A stretch of DNA of 64,000 bases from Clostridia bacterium (GTDB lineage: Bacteria > Bacillota > Clostridia > Lachnospirales > Anaerotignaceae): the NCBI GenBank assembly GCA_009929735.1, contig RZZU01000003.1, positions 1-64,000 of the forward strand, written 5' to 3'. The translations under genes and the position numbers were made by a program. Below, piece after piece: positions 40,306 through 48,791 of this stretch (its first letter is position 1; every line of letters starts with the position of its first letter). The notes beneath the pieces are model-generated. The model was not told the DNA's origin. It saw only the letters and a list, made by a program, of their open reading frames with translations, and ran no database searches.

Positions 40306-41931
40306 TTACTTTTCCAGCTTATCTGCAAATTCCTCAAGCTGCTTCAAAAGCTTTTCCATATCCTTATTGGCGCCGCCCTTGTTTTGGTTTACAATTCTAA
40401 CCAACCGCTTCCCTGCCAAATCAAGCTGCTCCGCCAAATAAACTGCTCGTTTTCCGCCCTCGGAAACGGCTTTTTGCTGGGGATAATCCCTCGGTTTTAT
40501 GGGGATTTTTACGCCCTCTGCCAATAAAGTTCCGTTTGCTAGGTCGTAGCAGGCACCGCTGAAGGGTGCGACCGCTTGGAACTGATATTCCTCATTTAAG
40601 CAACGGGCAAATTCATCTGCAACAAGGTCATCGCCGTGTACTACAAATACCTTTGTGGGTTTAGGGTCAAAATGGTTAATCCAACGCAATAAACCGTCTT
40701 TGTCGGCATGACCGCTGACCCCTGCAAGCTGCTCGATATGGGCGTTTACGGAAATGGTTTCACCAAACAGGCGAACCTCCGTTGCACCTTCGATAATGGT
40801 TCTGCCTAAGGTTCCAATGGCCTGATAGCCTACAAAAAGCACGGTGCTTTCCTTGCGCCACAGGTTATGTTTTAAATGATGGCGGATGCGCCCTGCTTCG
40901 CACATACCTGAGGCGGAAAGGATAACCTTTGGGGATTTATCAAAATTGATTGCCTGAGAATCTTCGGAGGTTACGGAAGTAACCAGACCTTTGAATTCCA
41001 GAGGGTTAATGCCTTTTTTGACCAAGTCTATTGCCTCGGTATCATAGCAGTCCATTCTGTTTTCCGTAAAGATTTTTGTTGCCTCTATGGCAAGGGGGCT
41101 GTCCACATAAACCTGAAAGCCTTCATGGTTTTTTATGAGCTTGCGCTCTTTAATTTCCCGTATAAAATAAAGGATTTCCTGTGTTCGCCCTACGGCAAAG
41201 GCAGGAATTACAAGGTTTCCACCACGGTCAAAAGTTTCTTGAATATGCCTTGCCAATTCCAAAACATAATCGGGCGGTGCATTATGCACACGGTCGCCAT
41301 AGGTGCTTTCCATGATGACATAGTCTGCTTCCTTGGTGTAGCGTGGGTCGTGGATAATGGGCTGATTGGTGTTGCCAATATCCCCAGAAAAGACGATTTT
41401 TTTGGTAATATCCCCTTCTGTCAGCCAAATTTCTAAACTGGAGGAACCAAGAAGATGCCCGACATCAGTAAAACGGAGGGTAATTCCTTGCGTTATGAAA
41501 ATTTCCTTCTCATAATCACAGGGAACAAACTTTGTGGCAACGGCGGCTGCCTCTTCTGTGGTATAGAGGGGTGAAAACGGTGCTGTTCCAGCTCTTTTCG
41601 CCTTTCGATTTCGCCATTGTGCTTCAAATTCCTGAATGTGGGCACTATCCAAAAGCATGATGCGGCAAAGGTCGGTTGTTGCCTCTGTTGCGAAGATTTC
41701 GCCCCGAAAACCATTTTTGTAGAGCAAGGGCAACAGCCCTGAATGGTCAATATGGGCATGGGAGAGAAAAACATAGTCGATGGCAGAAGCCGGGACAGGA
41801 ATTTCCTGATTTTCATAGGTATCACGCCCCTGTTCCATGCCGCAGTCCAGCAAAATACTTTTGCCGCAGGCTTCAATATAGTGACAGCTGCCTGTGACCT
41901 CATGGGCAGCGCCTAAAAACATTAATTTCAT
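40306..41931 (-). CDS. Beta-CASP metallo-beta-lactamase-fold ribonuclease-like protein
   Basis: The 541-residue cytosolic protein has an MBL domain with the zinc motif SHAHIDHSGLLPL near residues 54-66, DCGMEQG near 29, and SGDIGNTNQPI near 182. A beta-CASP insert follows (VDSPLAIEATKIF near 268; SASGMCEAGRIRHHL near 345). A RMMBL-type C-terminal motif (SGHADKDGLLRWI near 407) ends the catalytic part. This is the bacterial CPSF/Ysh1-like branch, distinct from RNase J. An RNA-processing role is likely but unproven. ATG follows AAGGAGGAATTAC. A good promoter lies upstream, and transcription diverges from glgB. Confidence 0.9.
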   Translation of the reverse strand: MKLMFLGAAHEVTGSCHYIEACGKSILLDCGMEQGRDTYENQEIPVPASAIDYVFLSHAHIDHSGLLPLLYKNGFRGEIFATEATTDLCRIMLLDSAHIQEFEAQWRNRKAKRAGTAPFSPLYTTEEAAAVATKFVPCDYEKEIFITQGITLRFTDVGHLLGSSSLEIWLTEGDITKKIVFSGDIGNTNQPIIHDPRYTKEADYVIMESTYGDRVHNAPPDYVLELARHIQETFDRGGNLVIPAFAVGRTQEILYFIREIKERKLIKNHEGFQVYVDSPLAIEATKIFTENRMDCYDTEAIDLVKKGINPLEFKGLVTSVTSEDSQAINFDKSPKVILSASGMCEAGRIRHHLKHNLWRKESTVLFVGYQAIGTLGRTIIEGATEVRLFGETISVNAHIEQLAGVSGHADKDGLLRWINHFDPKPTKVFVVHGDDLVADEFARCLNEEYQFQAVAPFSGACYDLANGTLLAEGVKIPIKPRDYPQQKAVSEGGKRAVYLAEQLDLAGKRLVRIVNQNKGGANKDMEKLLKQLEEFADKLEK

Positions 41932-41979
41932 GTAATTCCTCCTTATCGTACAAAATTTGAAAGATTTCTTTTTTCTTTT

Positions 41980-42008
41980 AGTATATCCTTATTTATACAG
42001 TATGACAA
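41980..42008 (-). promoter_or_regulatory. Sigma-A promoter of the beta-CASP gene
   Basis: On the minus strand TTGTCA (complement of 42003-42008) and TATACT (complement of 41980-41985) are 17 bases apart, about 50 bp before the ATG. Confidence 0.7.
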
Positions 42009-42157
42009 GATGGCTTTTTTTTGTCAAATTTACATTGGGAGCTGTCGAAAATACCTGTTTTTTTGTATGGAAAGAAGTGGGCATGTGGTATATAATAAAA
42101 GAAAAACCAATTGGGCGGATGGAACGAAGGCCGAACGGAAAGAAGGGGGATGACAGT

Positions 42158-44386
42158 ATGGAAATAACAGAGTTATACGATATCTTTCAAATCGTGAATG
42201 GCGAGCATTATGACCCCCATAGAGTTCTGGGGATGCACGAAATTGAAATGGACGGGGAAACTGCCATTGGTGTACGTGCCTTTTTGCCCGGAGCACAAAA
42301 AATTACCGTAATCGATATGAAAAATAAAAAGAAACAGTATCCTTTGACGAAAATTCACGAGGATGGTTTTTTTGAAGCACTGCTATGGGATCGAACCGAA
42401 TGGTTTCGATATATGCTTGAGTTCACCAATGACAGCGGCATTACGTGGCGCAGCTATGATCCCTATTCCTTTTTGCCGACAATTTCCGAATATGACAGAT
42501 ACTTATTTGGTGCGGGAAATCATTATGAAATTTATGATAAAATGGGCGGTCGGCTGGTCAGCCACGGCGGAACAAGGGGTGCTGCGTTTACAGTTTGGGC
42601 ACCCAGCGCAAAAAGTGTAAGCGTGATTGGAAATTTCAATCAATGGGATATGCGCCGCCATCCGATGCGCCGCTTGGGACTGTCGGGGGTTTGGGAGATT
42701 TTTATTCCCGGCTTGATGGAAAATGACCAATACAAATTTCATGTCATTCAATGTGACGGTACCCCTGTGGATAAGGCTGACCCTTATGGCAGATATGCGC
42801 AGGTTCGCCCGGAAACAGCTTCCGTGCTTTATAATGCAAGAAAATATAAGTGGCATGATAAAAGGTGGCTTACAGCACGGAATAAGAAAGATGCATATGC
42901 TTCCCCTATGAATGTGTATGAGGTGCATCTGGGCTCATGGATGCGTGTGCCTGAGGAGGACGACCGTTTTCTTACCTATACAGAACTTGCGGATCAATTG
43001 GTGCGCTATGTCAAGGAAATGGGCTATACACATATTGAGCTTTTGCCTGTGCAAGAGCATCCCTTTGATGGAAGCTGGGGCTATCAGGTTACAGGCTATT
43101 TTGCCCCAACCAGCCGTTTTGGCACGCCTGATGAATTTAAGTATTTGATAGACACCTGTCATAATCAAGGGATAGGGGTGCTTTTGGATTGGGTACCTGC
43201 CCATTTTCCCAAGGATTCCTTTGGACTTGGGCGTTTCGACGGCACTGCGTTGTATGAACACGCTGACCCTCGCCGTGGGGAGCACAGGCAATGGGGCACT
43301 TATATGTTTAACTTTGGCAGAAAAGAGGTCACCAATTTTTTAATCAGCAATGCGTTATTCTGGCTGAAGGAGTACCACATTGATGGGTTAAGAGTAGATG
43401 CGGTTGCATCTATGCTTTATCTTGATTTTGGCAAGGAACCCGGTGAATGGGTGCCCAATCAATATGGAGGCAGTGAAAATCTGGAGGCAGTTGAGTTTAT
43501 CAAGCATATGAATGCCATTGTTAAGGAAAGAGAACCCGGCGCAATGATGATTGCGGAGGAATCCACCTCATGGCCTGGAGTTACGAAGGATCCAAAAGAG
43601 GGCGGCTTGGGCTTTACCCTAAAGTGGAATATGGGATGGATGAACGATTTCCTGTTCTATATAAAAAATGACCCTTTATTTCGTAAGAATTGTCATAATC
43701 GCTTAACCTTTGGCATGGCATACCATTATTCCGAAAGCTTCATGCTTGTGCTTTCCCATGACGAGGTTGTCCATGAAAAAAGCTCTATGATTGGGAAAAT
43801 GCCGGGGGATGATTGGCAACGGTTTGCAAATCTCCGCCTTGCATATGGATTTATGTATGCTCACCCCGGAAAAAAATTGCTTTTTATGGGTGGGGAATTT
43901 GGACAGTATCATGAGTGGTGCGAGGCAAGAAGTCTGGATTGGCATTTATTGCAATATCCTGAGCATCAGCATATGCAGGCTTACGTCCGCAGTCTGAATC
44001 AGCTGTATCTGGAATATGCACCATTTTGGGAAGAGGATTTTGACCCCTTTGGGTTTCAATGGATTGAATGCGATGACAGGGATTCCTCTATTGTATCCTT
44101 TATACGGCGCAGCAAGGATAAAGAGATTTACTGCATTTGCAATTTTACGCCCGTCAGCTATCCCGATTTTCGTATCGGGGTGCCTTATGAAGGGGCATAC
44201 AAAGAAATTTTTAATAGTGACAGCCTTGTGTTTGGCGGCAGCGGCGCAGAAAACACCGAGGAACTGGTTTCGGAAGAAACACCTTGGAATCATTTTGGGC
44301 AAAGCATTTGCGTAAAAGTACCTCCCCTTGGAATGCTTGTGCTGGAGCGGGAGGAAGAAAAAAACAAAATAAAAAAAAATAAATAA
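42158..44386 (+). CDS. glgB: 1,4-alpha-glucan branching enzyme GlgB
   Basis: GlgB (GH13) introduces alpha-1,6 branches into glycogen-like glucan. The 742-residue cytosolic protein has a CBM48 N-terminal module (FTVWAPSAKSVSVIGNFNQW near residue 145), then the catalytic barrel: VYEVHLGSWMR near 252, DWVPAHFPKD near 345, nucleophile region GLRVDAVASMLY near 410 and acid/base IAEESTSWPGVT near 463. LVLSHDEVVHEKSSM near 530 holds the last conserved Asp-Glu. ATG 42158 is chosen for AGAAGGGGGATGACAGT ahead of it; the upstream frame is non-coding. No other glg gene adjoins. A weak CAAGC/GCTTG hairpin with eight T follows at about 44422-44465. Confidence 0.95.
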   Translation: MEITELYDIFQIVNGEHYDPHRVLGMHEIEMDGETAIGVRAFLPGAQKITVIDMKNKKKQYPLTKIHEDGFFEALLWDRTEWFRYMLEFTNDSGITWRSYDPYSFLPTISEYDRYLFGAGNHYEIYDKMGGRLVSHGGTRGAAFTVWAPSAKSVSVIGNFNQWDMRRHPMRRLGLSGVWEIFIPGLMENDQYKFHVIQCDGTPVDKADPYGRYAQVRPETASVLYNARKYKWHDKRWLTARNKKDAYASPMNVYEVHLGSWMRVPEEDDRFLTYTELADQLVRYVKEMGYTHIELLPVQEHPFDGSWGYQVTGYFAPTSRFGTPDEFKYLIDTCHNQGIGVLLDWVPAHFPKDSFGLGRFDGTALYEHADPRRGEHRQWGTYMFNFGRKEVTNFLISNALFWLKEYHIDGLRVDAVASMLYLDFGKEPGEWVPNQYGGSENLEAVEFIKHMNAIVKEREPGAMMIAEESTSWPGVTKDPKEGGLGFTLKWNMGWMNDFLFYIKNDPLFRKNCHNRLTFGMAYHYSESFMLVLSHDEVVHEKSSMIGKMPGDDWQRFANLRLAYGFMYAHPGKKLLFMGGEFGQYHEWCEARSLDWHLLQYPEHQHMQAYVRSLNQLYLEYAPFWEEDFDPFGFQWIECDDRDSSIVSFIRRSKDKEIYCICNFTPVSYPDFRIGVPYEGAYKEIFNSDSLVFGGSGAENTEELVSEETPWNHFGQSICVKVPPLGMLVLEREEEKNKIKKNK

Positions 44387-44486
44387 AAAATAGCTTCGGA
44401 TTACAAGATATAGTGGGCTTGCTCCAAGCAGATGCGGAAGATATAGGGCGCTTGTTTTTTTTCTTGTGAAATTCCAAGTCTTTATA

Positions 44487-44515
44487 TTGACGGTTGTTGC
44501 TTTTTTGTGTATAAT
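44487..44515 (+). promoter_or_regulatory. Sigma-A promoter of rpsU-yqeY
   Basis: TTGACG 44487-44492 and TATAAT 44510-44515 are 17 bases apart, about 85 bp before the rpsU start. Confidence 0.75.
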
Positions 44516-44600
44516 TCTTAAATGTATGGTAGAAAAGCGAATCTGGCGTGGTTTTACCATCGGCAATAAACGAATCTCGCATCTGGAGGGAGGGAAATTC

Positions 44601-44777
44601 ATGTCGGAGGTAAAAGTTAAAGAAAATGAATCCTTAGACAGCGCACTGCGTCGTTTTAAAAGAACGTGTGCCAGAGATGGTATCATGGGCGAAGTTCGCA
44701 AAAGAGAGCATTATGACAAGCCCAGCGTTAAGCGCAAAAAGAAATCCGAAGCCGCAAGAAAACGTAAATTTAAATAA
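44601..44777 (+). CDS. rpsU: 30S ribosomal protein S21
   Basis: bS21 is a small basic protein of the 30S platform near the anti-Shine-Dalgarno helix. The 58-residue product begins [20 protein letters not shown] and ends in the Lys/Arg-rich [15 protein letters not shown], typical of the family. ATG 44601 follows GGAGGGAGGGAAATTC. The open frame extends 45 codons upstream over the promoter and is not coding there. It is followed 30 bp later by yqeY, the usual rpsU-yqeY operon. Confidence 0.97.
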   Translation: MSEVKVKENESLDSALRRFKRTCARDGIMGEVRKREHYDKPSVKRKKKSEAARKRKFK

Positions 44778-44807
44778 GTAATCTATACGGCGAAGAGGGA
44801 TGATGAT

Positions 44808-45260
44808 ATGTCATTAAAAGAGCAACTTTTTGCAGATTTAAAAACTGCGATGAAAGAAAAGGATTCCGTTCGAAAGGATACAGTTCAACTGGTCCGTTCA
44901 GGCATCCTTCAGATCGAAAAGGACAATAAAGTCGAGCTGGATGATGATGGAGTGATTGACGTAATCACCAAACAGCTAAAAAGCAGAAGAGATTCCCTTC
45001 CTGAATTTGAAAAAAGCGGAAGAATAGATCTAATCGAAAAACTCAATCAAGAGATCGACATTTTGTTGGGTTACCTTCCAGAGCAATTGAGCGAAACCGA
45101 AATCCAGACGATCGTAAAAGAAGCGATTCTTGAAGTCGGTGCATCCTCCATTAAAGATATGGGAAAAGTTATGTCGGTGATTACACCGAAGGTAAAGGGA
45201 CGCGCTGATAACAAAATCGTTGGCAGTTTTGTAAAGAAAATGCTCCAAGGCAATCAATAA
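44808..45260 (+). CDS. yqeY: GatB/YqeY-domain protein
   Basis: The 150-residue protein is a stand-alone YqeY domain, related to the C-terminal tRNA-binding tail of GatB. It begins SLKEQLFADLKTAMKEKD, with the basic first helix expected to bind RNA, and has LLGYLPEQLSETEIQTIV near residue 86. It may act in amidotransferase or tRNA metabolism; the exact role is unknown. AAGAGGGATGATGAT precedes the ATG. It ends in a strong terminator. Confidence 0.93.
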   Translation: MSLKEQLFADLKTAMKEKDSVRKDTVQLVRSGILQIEKDNKVELDDDGVIDVITKQLKSRRDSLPEFEKSGRIDLIEKLNQEIDILLGYLPEQLSETEIQTIVKEAILEVGASSIKDMGKVMSVITPKVKGRADNKIVGSFVKKMLQGNQ

Positions 45261-45277
45261 TCAATCAAGGAAAATTG

Positions 45278-45313
45278 AAAGACTTGTTCGGATAAAAGCC
45301 GACAAGTCTTTTT
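45278..45313 (+). terminator. Terminator of rpsU-yqeY
   Basis: AAAGACTTGTTCGG, loop ATAAAA and GCCGACAAGTCTTTTT form a long stem with T tail (one mismatch). Confidence 0.85.
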
Positions 45314-45386
45314 ATTTTTTATTAAAATTAGTCAAAAAATAAAAAAAAATTTAAGGTTTTTTGTACAAATATAAAAGCTGTTTCGC

Positions 45387-45414
45387 TTGACTTTCAACTT
45401 ATGCGTGTTATAAT
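45387..45414 (+). promoter_or_regulatory. Sigma-A promoter of the TrpXYZ-like ABC operon
   Basis: TTGACT 45387-45392 and a perfect TATAAT 45409-45414 are 16 bases apart. The leader after it contains CCGCATA/TGTGCGG, which forms a small hairpin near 45440. No T-box or riboswitch is seen. Confidence 0.7.
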
Positions 45415-45488
45415 TACTTTAATATATTAAAGCATAACCGCATATATGTGATAAAGTGTGCGGATTATTTTTGAGGGAGTGGTATGGT

Positions 45489-46484
45489 ATGAAAAAGAAT
45501 AAAATGCGTTTGGTTGCTGCGATGGCTATGGCGGCAATGGTAATTTCCACAACAGGCTGCGGCAAAAGCGCAGCAGAGGCACCTGCGGCAGACGAAACTG
45601 CAGATGCAAAAACTTATACCGTAGGCATTATGCAGTTGGTGGAGCATCCTGCTTTGGATGCCGCAACACAAGGCTTTCAGGATAAGCTGACAGAATTGTT
45701 GGGGGATTCCGTAACATTTGATGTACAAAATGCGCAGGGTGAAAGCACAAACTGTACAACCATTGCAACAAAATTTGTTTCCGACGGCGTTGATTTGATT
45801 ATGGCAAATGCAACAGGTGCTGTTCAGGCAGCGGCTGCGGCAACATCCGAAATTCCCATTGTTGGTACCTCTGTAACAGATTTTAAAACAGCTGGTGTTG
45901 TTGATTCCAATGAAGCACCCGGCAGAAACGTTACTGGTGTATCTGATTTGACACCGATTGACGAACAGATAAAATTATTACAGCAGGTTTGCCCCGATGC
46001 AAAGAAGGTAGCAATTGTATATTGCAGTGCAGAGCCAAACTCTGTGTTCCAGTCTGAATTGGCACAGAAGGCTTTGACAGAAGCTGGTATCGAATTTAAA
46101 GAATATACAGCAGCAGATTCCAATGAAATTCAGGCTGTCATTACAAACGCAGTCAGCGAGTGCGACACCGTATTTATTCCTACTGACAACACAATGGCAA
46201 GCAACATGGAAATCGTTAAGAATGTAACCGTGCCTGCTGGTATCCCTGTATTTGCAGGGGAAGAAGGTATGTGCTCCGTAGGCGGCTTGGCAACACTGAG
46301 CATCAGCTTCTATGATTTAGGACAAAAGGCAGGAGAAATGGCTTACGAGATTTTAGTAAACGGTGCAGACCCTGCAACAACACCGATTGGCTATGTTTCC
46401 GATAATATTGTACCAAAATATAACGCTGAAATTGCAGAGGCTTTAAACATTACAATGCCCGCAGGCTTTGAAGCAATTCAGTAA
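45489..46484 (+). CDS. ABC transporter substrate-binding lipoprotein, TrpX-like family
   Basis: This is the secreted lipoprotein component of an ABC importer. The 331-residue precursor has signal MKKNKMRLVAAMAMAAMV and lipobox STTGC, with the lipidated Cys near residue 24. The mature domain has the type I periplasmic-binding fold (YTVGIMQLVEHPALDAATQG near 40; EEGMCSVGGLATLSISFYDL near 258) seen in the uncharacterised ABC family that includes the streptococcal tryptophan transporter TrpXYZ. ATG 45489 follows GAGGGAGTGGTATGGT. A terminator-like hairpin after it may make this protein more abundant than the membrane parts. The substrate is unknown; aromatic amino acids are one possibility. Confidence 0.88.
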   Translation: MKKNKMRLVAAMAMAAMVISTTGCGKSAAEAPAADETADAKTYTVGIMQLVEHPALDAATQGFQDKLTELLGDSVTFDVQNAQGESTNCTTIATKFVSDGVDLIMANATGAVQAAAAATSEIPIVGTSVTDFKTAGVVDSNEAPGRNVTGVSDLTPIDEQIKLLQQVCPDAKKVAIVYCSAEPNSVFQSELAQKALTEAGIEFKEYTAADSNEIQAVITNAVSECDTVFIPTDNTMASNMEIVKNVTVPAGIPVFAGEEGMCSVGGLATLSISFYDLGQKAGEMAYEILVNGADPATTPIGYVSDNIVPKYNAEIAEALNITMPAGFEAIQ

Positions 46485-46515
46485 TCAAAAGACGAATCCT
46501 AAAAAATGAATATAG

Positions 46516-46558
46516 AAAAAGGCAGAGCGGGGCAGTTTACTGACCGCTCCCTTTTTTC
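46516..46558 (+). terminator. Intra-operon hairpin between binding protein and permease genes
   Basis: AAAAAGG-CA-GAGCGG, a 13-base loop and CCGCTCCCTTTTTTC make a terminator-like hairpin. It probably lowers transcription of the permease and ATPase genes. Confidence 0.7.
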
Positions 46559-46600
46559 TAAAAAGATGCAAAAGAAGAATCAGAAAGTGGGGGAAATGAG

Positions 46601-47509
46601 ATGAATGTCATGGCTTTAATGAAAGCATTGCCCGGTTCTGTGGCGCAAGGGCTCATTTGGGGACTTTTAGCCGTAGGGGTTTATATCACTTACAAGGTGC
46701 TAGATTATGCGGATTTGACTGTAGACGGAAGCCTATGCACAGGCGGTGCCGTTGCGGTAATGATGATGCTAGCAGGATACAATCCTTATCTTGCGTTGGT
46801 TGGTGCAACATTGGCAGGTATGGCGGCAGGCTTGGTAACAGGGGTGTTCCATGTGACCTTTGGAATTCCTGCAATTTTGTCGGGAATTTTGACGCAGCTG
46901 GGCTTGTACTCTGTAAATATGCGAATTATGGGGAAGTCAAATCAGGCGATCAGCGTTGATAAGTATGATTTGATTTTAAGCTTGCGTAATATTCCTCATG
47001 CGATTTTTGTTTCATCAATTTTTTGCGTCATTGCAATCGTCGTTTTATATTGGTTTTTTGGAACGGAGCTTGGTCGCTCGATTCGTGCAACGGGAAATAA
47101 CGAAAATATGTCCAGAGCACAGGGCATTAATACAAAAACCATGAAAATTGTCGGACTCATGATTTCCAACGGCTTAGTTGGCTTGGCAGGCGCATTTTAT
47201 GCGCAGTATCAAGGCAATGCAGATGTAAATATGGGACGTGGTGCCATTGTTATCGGCTTGGCGGCGGTCATTATCGGCGGCGTTTTATTCGGCAGGATTT
47301 TTAGAAATTTTGCGATGCGGCTGGTTGGTGTCATTTTTGGTGCGATTTTGTATTTCGTTGTCATTACTGTGGTATTGCAGCTTGGCTTGGAAACCACAGA
47401 TTTGAAGCTGATTAGTGCCTTGATTGTAGCAGCATTCTTGGCGGTGCCCTATTTAAAAGGGCAATACTTCATAAAGCACGGAAAAAAGGGAGGGAAGGCA
47501 AATGCTTGA
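46601..47509 (+). CDS. ABC transporter permease of the TrpXYZ-like system
   Basis: This is the membrane subunit of the importer. The 302 residues are strongly hydrophobic, with 8-9 helices and the BPD_transp_2 features LKALPGSVAQGLIWGLLAVGV (shown split: MKALPGSVAQGLIWG near residue 6) and VDGSLCTGGAVAVMM near 39. The coupling region IRATGNNENMSRAQGIN lies near 160. GTGGGGGAAATGAG precedes the ATG. It overlaps the ATPase gene by 8 bp, so translation is coupled. It is related to livH-type permeases. Confidence 0.88.
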   Translation: MNVMALMKALPGSVAQGLIWGLLAVGVYITYKVLDYADLTVDGSLCTGGAVAVMMMLAGYNPYLALVGATLAGMAAGLVTGVFHVTFGIPAILSGILTQLGLYSVNMRIMGKSNQAISVDKYDLILSLRNIPHAIFVSSIFCVIAIVVLYWFFGTELGRSIRATGNNENMSRAQGINTKTMKIVGLMISNGLVGLAGAFYAQYQGNADVNMGRGAIVIGLAAVIIGGVLFGRIFRNFAMRLVGVIFGAILYFVVITVVLQLGLETTDLKLISALIVAAFLAVPYLKGQYFIKHGKKGGKANA

Positions 47510-48296
47510 ACTAAAAGAAATTTATAAAACCTTCAATCCTAACAGCCCCAGTGAAAAAAAAGCTTTAAATGGTGTAAACCTTACGCTGGAGTCGGGCGAT
47601 TTTGTAACAATTATCGGCGGAAATGGTGCAGGAAAATCAACGATGCTCAATGCGATTGCTGGTGTTTGGCCGATTGATAGTGGGCACGTGATGATTGACG
47701 GCATTGATGTAACAAAGCTGCCCGAGCACAAGAGAGCCTTATATTTAGGGCGTGTATTTCAAGACCCTATGAACGGAACGGCGGCGGATATGGAAATCGA
47801 GGAAAATCTTGCCTTGGCATACCGCAGAGGGCAGCCACGTGGGCTTCGCTGGGGGATTACGGCAAAGGAAAGAGGCGAGTATAAGGAGCTTTTAAAGACC
47901 TTGGATTTAGGCTTGGAAACACGTCTCAGAGCGAAGGTTGGGCTGCTTTCCGGCGGGCAAAGACAGGCACTGACGCTGCTTATGGCTACCTTGAAAAAGC
48001 CGAAGCTTCTATTGCTGGATGAGCATACGGCGGCACTCGATCCCAAAACTGCGGCGAAGGTTTTGCAGCTTTCCGACCGCATGATTGCGGAGCATGGCTT
48101 AACCGCCTTGATGGTTACCCATAATATGAAGGATGCCATTGCACATGGAAATCGTTTGATTATGATGAGCAACGGACGAATTATATTGGATATCAAGGGC
48201 GAAGAAAAGAAAAAATTAACTGTGGAGGATTTGCTGCAAAAATTCTCCGTGGCAAGTGGCAGTGAGTTTGTAAATGACAGAGCTCTTTTGGGCTAG
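47502..48296 (+). CDS. ABC transporter ATPase of the TrpXYZ-like system
   Basis: This is the energising subunit, 264 residues. It has Walker A IIGGNGAGKSTMLN near residue 37, a Q-loop region RVFQDPMNGTAADM near 86, signature LLSGGQRQALTLLM near 147, Walker B KLLLLDEHTAALDP near 168 (with Glu-His in place of the usual Glu-Pro) and the switch MVTHNMKDA near 203. The architecture matches single-domain ATPases of the same operon type. It ends 4 bases before a terminator. Confidence 0.9.
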   Translation: MLELKEIYKTFNPNSPSEKKALNGVNLTLESGDFVTIIGGNGAGKSTMLNAIAGVWPIDSGHVMIDGIDVTKLPEHKRALYLGRVFQDPMNGTAADMEIEENLALAYRRGQPRGLRWGITAKERGEYKELLKTLDLGLETRLRAKVGLLSGGQRQALTLLMATLKKPKLLLLDEHTAALDPKTAAKVLQLSDRMIAEHGLTALMVTHNMKDAIAHGNRLIMMSNGRIILDIKGEEKKKLTVEDLLQKFSVASGSEFVNDRALLG

Positions 48297-48300
48297 ATAA

Positions 48301-48343
48301 AAAGGTACGGATTCTTATGAATGAAGAAGCCGTACTTTTTTTT
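48301..48343 (+). terminator. Terminator of the TrpXYZ-like operon
   Basis: AAAGGTACGGATTCTT pairs with AAGAAGCCGTACTTT around ATGAATG; a run of eight T follows. From there to 48499 I see only weak promoter-like sequence. Confidence 0.85.
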
Positions 48344-48499
48344 GCTTTGCGAGAGGGATTTTATGGGATTTTTTGAAACCATATTTGCTGCAAAAAGAGG
48401 GCTTATCTATATAGGCGGCTGCCATGAAAGCTCTTGAACATTGACAGACAAGGTATTTCTTTGCTTTTTCAAGCATAATGTAAACAAACGGTTTTTCGG

Positions 48500-48778
48500 A
48501 TGGTGATGAAAAAAATGGATATACGCAGGGGTGTTTCAGATGCTTTAGACCTGCCAAAGGAAATCATGCTGGATTTGCCGTTGATTTCCTTAACGGGGCG
48601 AGAGGAGATTACTGTTGAAAATCATAAAGGAATATTGACCTATGGAGAAGAAAGCATTCGTGTTGGAACAAAGGCAGGAATTTTATGTATCCGTGGGCAG
48701 GATTTGGGACTGAAGCAGCTTACGGCAGAGGTGTTGGTGATTACGGGAAAGCTGGTGGCTCTGGAATTTTTGACCTGA
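48500..48778 (+). CDS. yqfC: YabP/YqfC-family sporulation protein
   Basis: The 92-residue protein is a YabP/YqfC domain (ALDLPKEIMLDLPLISLTGREEITVENHKGIL). In Bacillus the homologue is made in the mother cell under sigma-E and acts in spore formation. The ATG at 48500 has only a weak ribosome binding site (CGGATGGTG), and internal ATGs at 48506 or 48515 are possible starts. GGTATTT at 48452-48458 and CATAATG at 48474-48480 are a poor match to a sigma-E promoter. YqfD follows. It shows that the organism is, or descends from, a spore former. Confidence 0.9.
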   Translation: MVMKKMDIRRGVSDALDLPKEIMLDLPLISLTGREEITVENHKGILTYGEESIRVGTKAGILCIRGQDLGLKQLTAEVLVITGKLVALEFLT

Positions 48779-48791
48779 TGAGGTGAGGATT

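Noticed and set aside
43946..44701. 251-codon minus-strand frame opposite glgB and rpsU
   Set aside because: It crosses two genes, a promoter and a terminator on the other strand, with no coding features.
48452..48480. A sigma-E promoter before yqfC
   Set aside because: GGTATTT-N15-CATAATG matches the consensus only in part, so it is mentioned in the yqfC entry and not listed.
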